From the NCBI GenBank assembly GCA_025642065.1, contig JAODUP010001057.1, forward strand, positions 56,450 through 120,449: DNA of 64,000 nucleotides. The letters are read 5' to 3'. The notes under the pieces were generated by a model, which made no database searches, was not told where the DNA came from, and saw nothing but the letters and a program-made list of their open reading frames with translations. Positions 1 through 11,539 of this stretch are shown here, piece by piece. This DNA is from Paralvinella palmiformis (Eukaryota; Annelida; Polychaeta; Terebellida; Alvinellidae). A program made the translations under genes and the position numbers. How positions within the stretch are numbered: the first letter of the stretch is position 1; each line of letters opens with the position of its first letter.

Positions 1-2432
1 GAGAGAGGACAGTTGACGGTTGTGTTCGTTGATTTTCTGAAATGCAATGTTGAGAGAAACTGTCATTTATACAGTCTCTGTGCTTAACACAATTCATGAC
101 ATAACCCAATACATGTATGTAAATAGATCAGATGTATAAATCAAATGGATTCACATTCAGTGAACTTTTCATTATGCAAATAATAATAATAACAAACTTC
201 TATAATGCCAATATCCCTGAAAAGAGTGGAGCTCAGTGGGGAACCCAGTACCTGGGGTTAGGCAATCTCATGGTCAAGGTACGATACAAAATTCATCAAC
301 AATTAAATGATCGGATGTAGTGGAAACTTAGGAGGGATAAGCAAGTCTGAAAATGGTGAGTTTCAAATGGTGATGGAAAGAAACTATACTATTTGATGAC
401 TTAACATGTTTGGAAAGTGAGTTCCAAAGAGTTGGGACAGCAACTGCAAAAATCACGAGTGCCAGAACATAAATCTAATACACTCAAAAAAGGGACTCTG
501 TTATATTGTACAAATCATATATTGATAGTCATATCATTTCTAAATGTCATATTTTGATTGTGTTGATCATGATGACTCCATCAAACCATGTTTGAAGTTT
601 ATTAAAATAGTAAGTTATCAGTGAAACTGCAGCATTTGAGGGGTATTGGAATTTGGGGGAAGTTTATATTCAAAGCTCTATGGTTACTAATTTACTAAGA
701 TTAAAATTACTGAGCATTATCGCTGACATACTACTGAATTGAATGAAAGGAAAGAATTATTATTGTAATGTTTAAAAAGATATTTTCTTGATTCAATCTT
801 ATGAGGTGATATGACCTTATGTAGACATCAGGTTTGTGACCAGATGCTGAAAACAGTGGATTAAACCACGTTTTTCACTGTCCCATCAGAAATACCTTTC
901 TGGCATCTAAAATGTCAGAAACCCTAAAACTTCTATTGTAATTTATATATACACATATAGACGATAATATAGCATTGTTTAAATGTGCTTGATTTTCTTA
1001 ATAACATTCACAAATAATTATAATTACTCATATGACATAGAATTAGTAAATACCGGGTAATACCAGTATTTTGAAACTGAAGTAGTTAACTTTTAAAGCA
1101 ATTGCAACATCAGTTGGTAAGCTGCAATGACAGTGCAGTTCAAGTCCATATTTGCAATCAGACTTTTATAGCAGTGTTTAGGTGGCCCATTAATTTCCTA
1201 CCTTCTCTGTTGTCTGGTATAAATGGATTACTCGGATTTTGACATTGAATCGTGAATTGCCTTTTTTATATTAAACCTTTGTGACTTCAGTCGTGCTAAT
1301 AATATTTGATTGGACATTATATTTATAGATGGCAGACCAGCTAAGGTCATGTAGGTACACATTATCAAAGTGAATGGGAACCGACTTGAAATGATAAATT
1401 GTGATTATGTCCCGAATGGATTTTTGCGAATTAAACTCATAATGGCCAAAGTCATCAGACGTTTCCAGAGGCAATTTTAGTTTCCAACAGTTTCTGATGT
1501 CAGAGAGCCAACCCTGATAGACCCGAAGATGTAATTAACTTCCATAAGATGACAACATTGATGATGATGATGATGATTAATAATGAAGATAGTAAGCTGA
1601 ATACCATATGTATCTTGCCCATCTGTATCTTCCTTCAGTGACCACTTATCTAAAAATTGATCCCTCCAATATTGCCATTACAAATATAAAGACCATAAGG
1701 GGGGCAGAACTTTATGTTTAAAGTTATCCATGCAATATTTAAAAACCAAACATAATCCATAAACAGAGTATAAATACAGCAGCAGCATCATCACCTACCG
1801 ATTGGAAACAACTTTTGGTGATGCAGGGCAGGTAACATTTTAAAGATCCCTGACTTGTTGTCAAGTTGAAACATCAAACTACTAACACGTAATGCACACA
1901 TACCAAGATGGTACCATTTTTCTCTCATGGGATGGAAACGTTGTATATTTGTATACCCTGGCATGTACTTGGAGATTTTGGTGAGATTCAAACCTTAACT
2001 TGAAACGTGGCGTCCCAGGACAAGAGACAAGACTCATCATAATATGACATCAGTATCATCAATGTTTTAAAATTACCAACCATATATTGTTATATACATA
2101 ACCCATATATAACAATTCAACTGAAAGGGTCATCCAAATTCAATGTTTATAAATACCTTGAATATGATAACAAACTAGGAAGTGCCACACTAAATCACTG
2201 GCTGATTGATAAATGTGATTGTTTAATGGCAGGACAATATCTAAATTAATTAGTCTGTTATAATTGTTACAGTGAAATAGTGCACTATTTTGGAGACGCT
2301 GGATTGCTGAAAGAAACACAGCCATGACAAAGCAATGACATCTTGCATATGTGACAATTTAGACCTTTACATTGTGAACATATCACAGTTAGGTAGACAC
2401 TGGTAATCTAGGCTAGAGGATGACTGAGCAGT
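1..2432. other. AT-rich sequence without a recognisable gene
   Basis: Only short open frames (under 70 codons) without domains or plausible splice partners are present. A small GAT run lies near 1560. Nothing else can be supported. Confidence 0.6.
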
Positions 2433-2440
2433 GGTATAAT

Positions 2441-2731
2441 CCCCCAGGGGGGGGACTCCTCCAGGTAGCTGGTGACTCCCATGCTAAAAAATGAATCCTT
2501 CCCCCCCCACTTCACCTATTTCTGTACCTGAAATTCCCACTCCCCCATATCAAAATATTTTCACCAATTTGACCCTCGCTTTTCTATGTTGTAAGCAGTT
2601 TCAATCGAGAAACACATGCACACACACACATTACCGCCCTTGTCGCTGTTCGCCGACTCTTTATCCCGCGATTTCTGGTCAAGCACGGGAGTCACCAGCT
2701 ACATGGAGGATCGCTCCCCCCTTTCCGTGGG
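2441..2731. mobile_element. MITE with about 55-bp terminal inverted repeats
   Basis: The left end (CCCCCAGGGGGGGGACTCCT..., then AGGTAGCTGGTGACTCCCATGCT) is mirrored by the right end as AGCACGGGAGTCACCAGCTACATGG... The inverted stretch TAGCTGGTGACTCCC is identical in both arms. The sequence GGTATAAT occurs at both flanks (2433-2440 and 2730-2737), a 6-8 bp target duplication. The interior has no transposase; the 81-codon open frame here is spurious. The superfamily is uncertain. Confidence 0.7.
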
Positions 2732-2739
2732 TATAATGG

Positions 2740-3934
2740 CAGGTTACAAGCCAGCCACTAATTAACATACTATACCTTTGATGATCAAATGTTGGCCATG
2801 TAATGTGAGCTCTACCCACGCAGTTAGCACATTAGATACTTATATCACATATCAGACACTTATATTACATATTACACACTTATATCGCACGGCAGAAGTT
2901 GCTCTGCGACTCTTCAACAGGCGGGCGCACTCGTCTTTCCCAAAACTGACATTTTCCGACTCAGATTTCTCACACGTCAGAAACTACCCAGCACAGCGTG
3001 ATCTTTTGTTTACCCAAATATTACACAATAACGTACAAATGAACAGGCACGAAACCTGCCCACATGATTCATAGAAAAGTCGGCAAACGGTACCCGGCTC
3101 GCTCGGTGCACTATAGAAACACCAAGATACACGAATAAACAGGAAATGCGCCAACCAGCATATAGCAAACCAGCTGAAACAAATCATATATGTCAGAATA
3201 ACGAACGCAAAAATATACGATGCATAGAACATGGTAACAGTTATAAAAATTAAATTAGCTCTTGCCCTCGGAGATCGTATCAGTCATAGATAGTTATATA
3301 AGGTTGAAATGACATACCATGAATCATGGCGTAGCATGTCGCTGACTCATGTCCAGCTGAGTACAGCGCCCAGTACGGTGTATTCCGTTGACTGTTGCGA
3401 CGATCTGATGTACTGCCAAACTGTGAAATGAGAACACCAGCTGTACGATGTGCTGTCGGGTAGGTAGTTAGTTAGTTAGGGGTATATGTCTCTGGACCGT
3501 AGTAATAATAACACTAACAATTATAATGATTATGTTAAAAAATCACTGCCACTAAAGTACAAAATTATGCGTACAAAAACCAGCAGCCAGAACGGTGACG
3601 TACTGGAGCAAAATATATCACAACTTCAGACTGTGTGTGGCATTTGGCGAATTATCTGAAAATATGTTTAAATAGCAGATATATTTTTCATGTGAATTTC
3701 TCGTATTCCAATTACGTTTAAGGCATTTGTAAGGCATTACCTCGGTTTTTCGTCAAAAGACCGGGTTACGTTACGACTTGGAACCAAATAATGACGTCGG
3801 GCGGGGTATGACTATACAGTGTCCCGATCCCATAGTGGAGGGGGATCGTTTTGATTACACCCTCCCCCAGATCAGGGTTTCAAATGAATTAAGATGTCTG
3901 TGTTTGTTGGAGACATCTTGGTCAGTGTTCCTAT
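2740..3934. other. no recognisable gene; one small hairpin
   Basis: Short unconvincing frames only. A perfect inverted repeat AAGATGTCT / AGACATCTT lies at 3891-3899 and 3911-3919, just before the L2-tailed SINE. Confidence 0.5.
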
Positions 3935-4258
3935 ATAATAATAATAATATGTCATATTTATATAGCGCCCTATTCAGCTAGAAGCTGCTCTAAGGCGCTT
4001 TGCAATATTATTATCCCCGACTCGGACCTGTTTCTACCCAGCACATATCTCAACTCCCAAGGGAGTATACAACGCATGCTGCCATTATATGCGTAAAGCG
4101 TTACACAAACACATAGCCATCTCGTCCTGTCGGGTACTCGTTTTTATGGATGAGTGAACCAGTCGCCACATGACGGCATTGCAGCTCACGGAGCCTCGAA
4201 CCCGCGACCGTTCGGCTACGAGGCCTACGCTCTAATCAACTGCGCTATCACGGCTCGA
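3935..4258 (-). mobile_element. tRNA-derived SINE with an L2-type 3' tail
   Basis: On the minus strand the element opens with a tRNA-like head. An A-box-like TAGCGCAGTTGATTAGAGCG is followed by a B-box-like GGGTTCGAGGC. Then comes about 180 bp of body and a tail with paired AGCGCC / GGGCGCT blocks ending in ATATAAAT and an ATT-rich run. The tail matches the 3' end of the LINE at 58936-61495, so that LINE or a relative probably mobilised it. Confidence 0.8.
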
Positions 4259-4261
4259 CAT

Positions 4262-4432
4262 ATATAACCAGTGCCCAGATTAAACAAATCGCTACAAATA
4301 TTTCGATCAGATACAAAACCCACGTCGTACAGATGACATACAACATTATGAGAATATCATATCGCTTGAATGTATTAAATAAAATAACATATACAATCCT
4401 TATAACAATAACATTCCTGAAATCGAAATCGC

Positions 4433-4465
<33 letters not shown>

Positions 4466-5712
4466 CAAAAGCGCTATATACTAAATGCATTAACACCAAG
4501 TACATGTACATATAAACTAATTCTCCACCATATCTATTACAGATCATGTTATCTCACTTCCTGTGTGCGCTAATTTGTTTTTGTTTTCTACTAACAGCTA
4601 ATCACAATAGATTTAATTCCGTTTGTTCCATAGATATGCAGTTTTTGCTAATTTGTGTATCTATTTTTAGTGTTCTATTCTATTATACTGTGTACTACCA
4701 GCTACTAGCTGAAACGTTTGGGAAATACACCGAATAATTGTTTCTCAAACAAAGCGCCTTATTAAATCATAAATACGTTTACCTGTGTATTGAAATTTTG
4801 ATTAATTCATAATATTTGCGATGCTCGAAGGTGAATCGTACCAAATACTAAAATATGAATGATTCTACCGTTGTGACGTATTGCTGCCTCGTGTACTAGA
4901 CGCCGTACGTTGTAAATCAGGATTCACGTGGTCAGTGTGGGTGAAAGAGAACAATGAGAAAATTTATGCATGACTGAAAAATATTCAAATCTATTCAGCG
5001 GCTGCCATTTGTTTTTATTATAACACGGCTGGGTAAAAAACAATGAAATAGCATTTAATCAGTGGCCCAGGGCTCGGTGCATAAACAAACCTGTGATGCT
5101 GGAAAAACCTGGAGACATTTTTTTTATAAACAAGCCCACAAAACCCACTTCTGATATCGCCGGGCGGCCATATTATTGTGCGATCCAGAAATAAACTTGT
5201 CCCAGACGCAGAGAATTTTAAACGTGATGAATCATCCGGCCGATTCTTGGAATAAGTAAAGCGAAGTTCGTTACCAGTATGGATCCTCGGTGGCCGTCTA
5301 TAACCGATCCGTAGCTGATGGGCGGATTCTGGAGCAATACTACTGGTGCGTTATCAGAATGTATGGCGCTATATAGGATAACAAGTCAGACCGGATCACT
5401 AGTAAGACGGGATATTTCTTCATTGAATTAACGAACCTGTACCTACTCAGAGAATCCGGCGAACGGGGGAAGTGAGTTAGGACGCCGTCTGCTGATCCAG
5501 GTGTGGCCGTGATGCAACCATTGACGGACAACAAATTGTCAGCGATCAATCAACCAATAAAGCGTGGCTGGATCGTCTGGATCTAATCTATTAGCTGCCA
5601 GATATATAACTCTTATCAGTTAGAGATGTGTGCGTCTTAAAAATATCCCGATCGTGGTCTACGTGTATTTAGCTGATTTAACTTGCTAAAGTATAATTGA
5701 AAAGCTACATTG
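4262..5712. other. no recognisable gene; (TA)n at 4434-4462
   Basis: AT-rich sequence with a TA microsatellite and unsupported short frames. Confidence 0.5.
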
Positions 5713-6236
5713 GGTGAGTGAGTGAGTGAGTGAGTGAGTGAGTGAGTGAGTCAATCAGTCAGTCAGTCAGTCGTCAGTCAGTCAGTTAGTCAGTCAGTCA
5801 GTCAGTCAGTCAGTCACTAAATGGGTTTGTAGAGTGAGTGGGTTTCATGAGTGAGTGAGTAAATGAATGAGTGAATGAATGGGTTTGATAAGTGAGTGAG
5901 TGAGTCAGTCAGTGAATACGTGGTGGGGTTTGATGATTGAGTGAGTGGGTTTGATGAGTGAGTAAAACGAATGAGTGAGTTTGTGTGAGTGAGTCATTGA
6001 GTCAGTAAATGATTGAGTGAGTGAGTTTTATTAATAAGTGAATGAGTGAGTGAGTGAGTGAATCAGTCAGTGAAAATGTGGATGAGTTTGATGAGTGAGT
6101 GAGTGGGTTTGATGAATGGGTGTTATTTTGAGTGGGTAAGTGAGTGAATTTTTATGAGAGAGGGAGTAGGTTTGTGTGAGTTTGATGTGTGAGTTTAATG
6201 AGTGAGTGGCTAGTTTTGATGAGTGAGTGAGTGTTT
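5713..6236. repeat. GAGT/CAGT tetranucleotide array
   Basis: A long array begins with perfect gtga units, switches to gtca units (about 5750-5815), then becomes interrupted gagt repeats mixed with gtttgatga phrases to 6236. The interrupted part suggests an older array with a younger, purer left end. Confidence 0.9.
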
Positions 6237-6375
6237 TGTTTAAACGCTGATCACACACCCCATATATGTCATCTTCACAGGAAACTTCCCACACACCGTT
6301 CTAATACTGGGAGATAGATAGCAGCACAGTGCATTATCAACTTAGCTATGTGAGTGTTCAACAGTCCCTTTTCTT

Positions 6376-6556
6376 CTACTACTATTACTACTACTATAAC
6401 TACTACTATTACTACTACTATTACTACTACTATTATTACTATTACTACTACTCTGATATTGCATAAAAATTTTCAGATCTAAAACCCAAGATTCATTAAG
6501 ATGATGCTGTGGATGATAATGATGAGTTTGATGATATGACAACCGTTTTATCACAA

Positions 6557-6602
<46 letters not shown>
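6376..6602. repeat. trinucleotide (ACT)n and (CT)n(AT)n tracts
   Basis: Imperfect ctactatta units lie at 6376-6450 and a compound CT then AT dinucleotide tract at 6556-6602. The minus-strand Ser/Asn-rich frame across it is an artefact. Confidence 0.85.
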
Positions 6603-6604
<2 letters not shown>

Positions 6605-7139
6605 AATATTGAAATTGTGCTCGTACACATCGACGTACATTTATTTGATTAAACTACTTTGATTTATTATTTGTCTTATAAAATCATTAAGATATGGTTT
6701 TGTTAACTAATAGATTAATAAAGTTTTATTATACCCCCCCCCTCTCTCTCTGGAACTCCCGCGATGATATTAAAAAAAGTGTGTGTGCGTGTGGTTATAT
6801 AAATCTATGCACTTTTGTACATCTGTATTATAACGAACACGGATCCAATAATATTATACCCATTAAACTGATTGTTTACATCCTAAACTGTTTACATACT
6901 AAACTGTTTACGCCCTAAACACATGATAGTCTGTACAAACAAAATGTAATCACCATTAAACACGATAACCTTACACTCAAGTATACACCATAGGATGATA
7001 TCATTCTCCGGAATTTGGCTCCGGAAACAACAAAAAACCAGTTGCCATGGAAACGTGAATATACAATAATTATAATAGTATGCCATAAAACAGGCCGAAC
7101 CTTGGGATACACTATCAGCGTTCACCTCTCAACGAATAC

Positions 7140-8400
7140 GCTAACCAAGCATGTGTTCGGTGCACACCGTGACCCAATTAAACAAGTGACCGTATTTGAT
7201 AAATATTTCGCCATCCTTTGTCTACCAGCGGCATAAACGACAGTTTGCCAGGAAATGACGGCACCGGAGAAGACAGCTGCTTGACGCAGCTTCTACAGCA
7301 TCATCGAATATAAAGCGTGGCTGGGGGTCCTTCCATCCGGTACAGACAATCACGTGAAAACAACGCCGAATTAGCATTTCGCAGCCGCAAGCTCGTATAC
7401 GAATTAGCACGCATTTATTAAACGAGAAATACCTCTTGGGACGCCTCCTCGGCACGCGCAAACGTTCTGGATCCACCGAGCGTACAACCCGGACGACGAA
7501 CCCTGGATGAGGTGGTTATAGCGGTGGCTGGTTTGCCGGTATCCAGATTCGGTCAGTGACTTGGGTGCACCATGTGTTCACAATGCTGCACGGCTCGTCA
7601 GTGTCCATAACGCCTTATCGCGCACAATTCCGGATCATTAGAATATTCATCATTCTTTGCTGGCTGCCATTAAAACTCGGCAAACGTCTGTTTTGCTTCA
7701 GCGACAAGCCCGCCTGGATAAACGGACGCGCGCGGACCTACCGAATGGACGAAATAATCCGGTAAAGTTGTTGGGGGCCCACTTTCCCCCCATTTTATTC
7801 GTATTGGTTTCAGGATGATAGCGGGGGGGGGAATGGTTTCATAGGGGAGGAGTAGGAGAAAGATAACAAAACAGAAGCGGAATGGCGGCTTCATCATTAT
7901 CATCCTGGTTCCGGGGAGCTCGTCCCTAATCGGACACCCCGTGCCCGTACCGGCCAGACACACCCACCCACGGGTCTCCCTCCGACCCGCGGGAAACAAG
8001 ATCAATAGATCTAAATAAACAATTCCAGACGAGGCTGTTAGACGGGGCCCCCGGTCTAATATGCTATGGCTTCATTATGCGAACTGGGGCGCGCTAATTC
8101 TATTCCGGGATTAACCGAATTAATACTGTCAGACATTTTGTATGGGTCCGCCCCCCAGTGTACCAACCCCCACCTCTCCCCGACCGACGTCGTCCGCTCA
8201 CCCCCATTGTTTCGTCGCATGCATGGGCGCACCCATCGGACAAAACACCACTCAGCCCCGGTGACACATCAAATTGATCATATCTGGGAAGTGATGTCAT
8301 CAGGCCATCGTTTGTCACCGAGCTCTCTGAGTCACGGCGTCATTTCGGAAGACAATGCGTCATTTCCGTGCTAATTAGCATAAGCCAGATGGTAGCGGGA
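7140..8400. other. GC-rich, CpG-rich island without a recognisable gene
   Basis: By eye this stretch is much richer in G+C and CpG than its surroundings. It has several overlapping open frames (7222-7476, 7670-8005, 8066-8374), as expected of GC-rich DNA. None shows a known domain. Homeodomain-like words (GGATTA near 8109, TAATTAGCATAA near 8373) occur. It may be a promoter or a conserved noncoding element of a gene outside the window. Confidence 0.35.
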
Positions 8401-8751
8401 AAGACCCCCCCCCCCCCTCTTCCCCATCCCGGTGTGATTCATTCGCCATTTCAAGATGTGGGATAATTGACTAATGCTAAAGCCGACTGTGCGTCGTTCA
8501 TATACGATCAATATATTTTGATCATGCAGCAGCAGATTCTTCCTACTGAACGTAGACAATAATTGAAGAACATTCAAACTAACTGTTCGTAGATCTATCA
8601 GTGAGCGGTGTAGATCTGCAGTTGGGATCGGGGGATCGCCGATTATAAACCAACTGTTCCCTTTTCCATAATTTTCCAATCTCACATAAACTGAAATTAT
8701 TGCTAATATTTTGGCATAATTTTGCACCCGTCATTAATACATAATGTTTGT

Positions 8752-8934
8752 AGGCTGTTTCTCTGTGTTGGTAGCGCGTTGCATCACTACCACCCGTGTT
8801 CGAATCTCGGTGTGGGCATATCTGAAGGTTGTTTCATTTTCGACTTCGCTTCATTACCTTTGGAAGTCGCCGGGTTTAGCCTACTATGTGCACAAAAGTG
8901 GCCGTAAAACATCAACCTCATCATCATCTCCGCC
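8752..8934 (+). mobile_element. tRNA-derived SINE, family 1, near full length
   Basis: The head has B-box GTGTTCGAATCTC (8797-8809). The body reads tgtgggcatatctgaagg, then GCTTCATTACCTTTGGAAG. The 3' end GTGCACAAAAGTGGCCGTAAAA is followed by a (TCA)n-type tail. The same body or end recurs at 9017, 10741, 11146, 11362, 21632 and 34538. Confidence 0.8.
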
Positions 8935-8969
8935 AGTTTCTCCCGGTGTGACCAGCGCCGAGGCTAAAC

Positions 8970-9072
8970 ACTCACTCACTCACTCACTCACTCATCCATC
9001 CATCCATCTTCACGACCCATTTAGCCTACCATATGCACAAAAGTGGCCGTAAAACGTCAATCATCAACACCA
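8970..9072 (+). mobile_element. CACT/CATC array plus SINE family 1 3' fragment
   Basis: Tandem cact and catc units are followed by TTTAGCCTACCATATGCACA and AAAGTGGCCGTAAAACGTCAA, the 3' part of the family-1 SINE. Confidence 0.7.
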
Positions 9073-9187
9073 ACACATCTTCACTATATAATATTCCATC
9101 CGTCCTCCAGCTTGACTATATTATAATCTATAATATACCATTAATTATATATCAGATCTGATATATTATATAGTCCAATAGTAGCCC

Positions 9188-9253
9188 GCGCGCCCGTGTG
9201 TGTGTGTGTGTGCGAGCGCGCCCGTGAGAGTGTGTGTGTGTGTGTGTGTGTGT
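9188..9253. repeat. (GT)n microsatellite with GC interruptions
   Basis: Alternating tg runs are broken by cgagcgcgcccg. Confidence 0.9.
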
Positions 9254-9259
9254 TTAACC

Positions 9260-10652
9260 TACAGAGCTGCTGCCATCTGGCGAATTGATACTTAATTAAT
9301 TAATCTTGTTGGACTGGCTAAGTAAAACAAGCGATTGCCAATCATAAATTATTGAACGGCAAAATTAACTATCAATAAAATCACGTGACAACTAAACAAA
9401 TATTTTGTATTAAAAAAATAAACGTAATTTAATTGATCCAGTTTTGTGTTAATTTTATACAGATGTTTTTGGTATTTTGCAAAATTAGTCAGATCTAGTG
9501 AGTTCTATATCTATTTTAACTACGACAACAAAAAACAATTATAGATCGCTATCTAAAATATGTCTTCTTATTGTTACTGAGCCACAGTTGTCTTAGCGAG
9601 ACAAACTTCATGCGTTTTGTGGCGACTTTCCGCGAACTCATGGTTCGTTGACGAACGTTTGCGAACCCTATGCGGGGCTCTGTTTAGTTTATGCAAATGA
9701 GGGTTCTATATCTGTCTAAAATATTGACGCCGCACTCGTAAAAACGTCCAATCGTCGATGTCCGCGACCATGTGCGGCGAAGAAGGCCGGAGTTTCGCCT
9801 CATTCATTGTAATCAATGAAGATAATTTATTTCGGTAAACAACATACTTCTGGTAAAACATGTCATTAGTAAGTAGATCTAGATCCAGTTGCAACTGGAA
9901 GTAATATATCTAATTATTGTTGGTTTATTTACCTTCCTAACCAAACAGCATAAATATTAATAATATAAAAATATATAAAGTAAACGGAATGCCATAGATC
10001 TATTGCAACATTCTTTAAATAATGTATAAATGCTTATATTTTTAATGAACAATAATTTTTTTAATCTAAATTTTAATTTGACAAGTTTTGTGTCACTGTA
10101 CACGTGGCTATTAAAATAACTGCATGCATTAACTGCTCCTGTTTATTTAATTAGCTGCTATTCAACTGATATTTTAAAAGAAACAATATGTGTTTTCAAT
10201 TTTCGTAGACGGACTCACTCTTAGATAGGGTTTATTGTGAATGAGAACATAGGGATTGTTTTATTTATGGGGAAAAAAATCTTCATTTATTACACTGTCA
10301 ACATACACACTCCATCTCTCACACAACACTAAAGACAATATAATCCTCGTACAAGTGTAAATACACGAACAATAAACTACAAAGAACTAAATTCCATGTT
10401 TTTTCTCTCTCTATATTCTTTCTTTATTTCTGGTTTCTTAATTTAGATTTTCTTCCTTGATGGTGTGATGTATCTTGATACTGATATATCGGATAGACCA
10501 TAACATCGTGAATGGCTGTGTTCAGTAGGCGACAGCCAGGTGGCGCCACCGGAAACTTCAAGAAGATAACATCAAGATGGGAACATTTATGACATTCAAA
10601 GTTTTGAAATTAAAATTCCTTCAGAAGTTGTGCCACCTGTTTGGATTTTAGA
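9260..10652. other. AT-rich sequence without a recognisable gene
   Basis: Short frames only. A cluster of GTTCG/CGAAC words around 9635-9670 forms small imperfect inverted repeats of unknown meaning. Confidence 0.5.
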
Positions 10653-10654
10653 CC

Positions 10655-10723
<69 letters not shown>
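10655..10723. repeat. (AT)n microsatellite
   Basis: Nearly pure AT for about 69 bp, with one phase slip. Confidence 0.95.
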
Positions 10724-10726
<3 letters not shown>

Positions 10727-10740
10727 GATCGACCTTAGAG

Positions 10741-10890
10741 CATTCCAGGCCACACTGGTAGAGAGCTTGTGTTAACAGAAACTTGGCAACTGAAAACCCA
10801 CACAGCCTTCAGATATGGCCACGCCGAGATTCGAACACGGGTGGTAGTGATCTGTGGTCCAACACGCTACCGTTGGACCACGGAGATATG
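10741..10890 (-). mobile_element. SINE, family 1 head with a different body
   Basis: The reverse complement starts with tRNA-like tccaacggtagcgtgttgg and B-box GTGTTCGAATCTC, then CGGCGTGGCCATATCTGAAGG. The downstream body (ggttttcagttgccaag...) differs from family 1, so this is a subfamily or chimera. Confidence 0.7.
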
Positions 10891-11145
10891 ATGTAATGAG
10901 AATATAAACTAAGACTTAATAAAATTTTAAGAATATATGGTGTTATTTATAGACAGTAACACTATAATCTATTTAATCTTCTTCTGAATCTCTTTTAAGT
11001 TTCCAATCCGCAACGGATTACCGAGAAAATAATTAATTATTGTTTATTTGAGGTGTAGTCCCTAACTAAATACGACATGAATCCAACTGTACAATATTAT
11101 CCCCGAGCAGTGTATCAATTCCAAGTGATGACTGAAATATTCACG

Positions 11146-11270
11146 AGTTTCGAGTTTCAAGTCCAGGTGTGTCTGTGTCTGAAGGGTGTTTCATCATTCA
11201 TTTCACATCATCACCTTTGGATGTCACTCGGCCTATTGAATCTATCATGGGCATAAAACGAACTAAACAA
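11146..11270 (+). mobile_element. degraded SINE family 1 fragment
   Basis: It carries caagtccaggtgtgtctgtg, a tcatcacctttggatgtcac body block and a changed 3' end. Confidence 0.5.
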
Positions 11271-11361
11271 AATCATATAAACACAGGTGTGCTATTTGGC
11301 ATATGAATAGAAAGACGACATGAACACACCTGTGTTGTCACCATCCACCTACAGTAATATA

Positions 11362-11535
11362 ATGTTATGTTTGATGTTTTACGGCCATTTTTGTGCACAA
11401 AGTAGGCTAATTGGGCCGAACCACCTCCCAAAGTAATGAGGCGAACTGAATGATGAAACACCGTTCAGACATGCCCACACCGAGATTTGAACTCAGGTGG
11501 TGGAACTCTGTGGCCAACTGCGCTACCAGTTAGAT
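11362..11535 (-). mobile_element. SINE family 1, near full length
   Basis: Read on the minus strand: tRNA-like head with tagcgcagttggccacagag and B-box gagttcaaatctcgg, body tgtgggcatgtctgaacgg, and 3' end ttgtgcacaaaaatggccg. Confidence 0.75.
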
Positions 11536-11539
11536 AATG

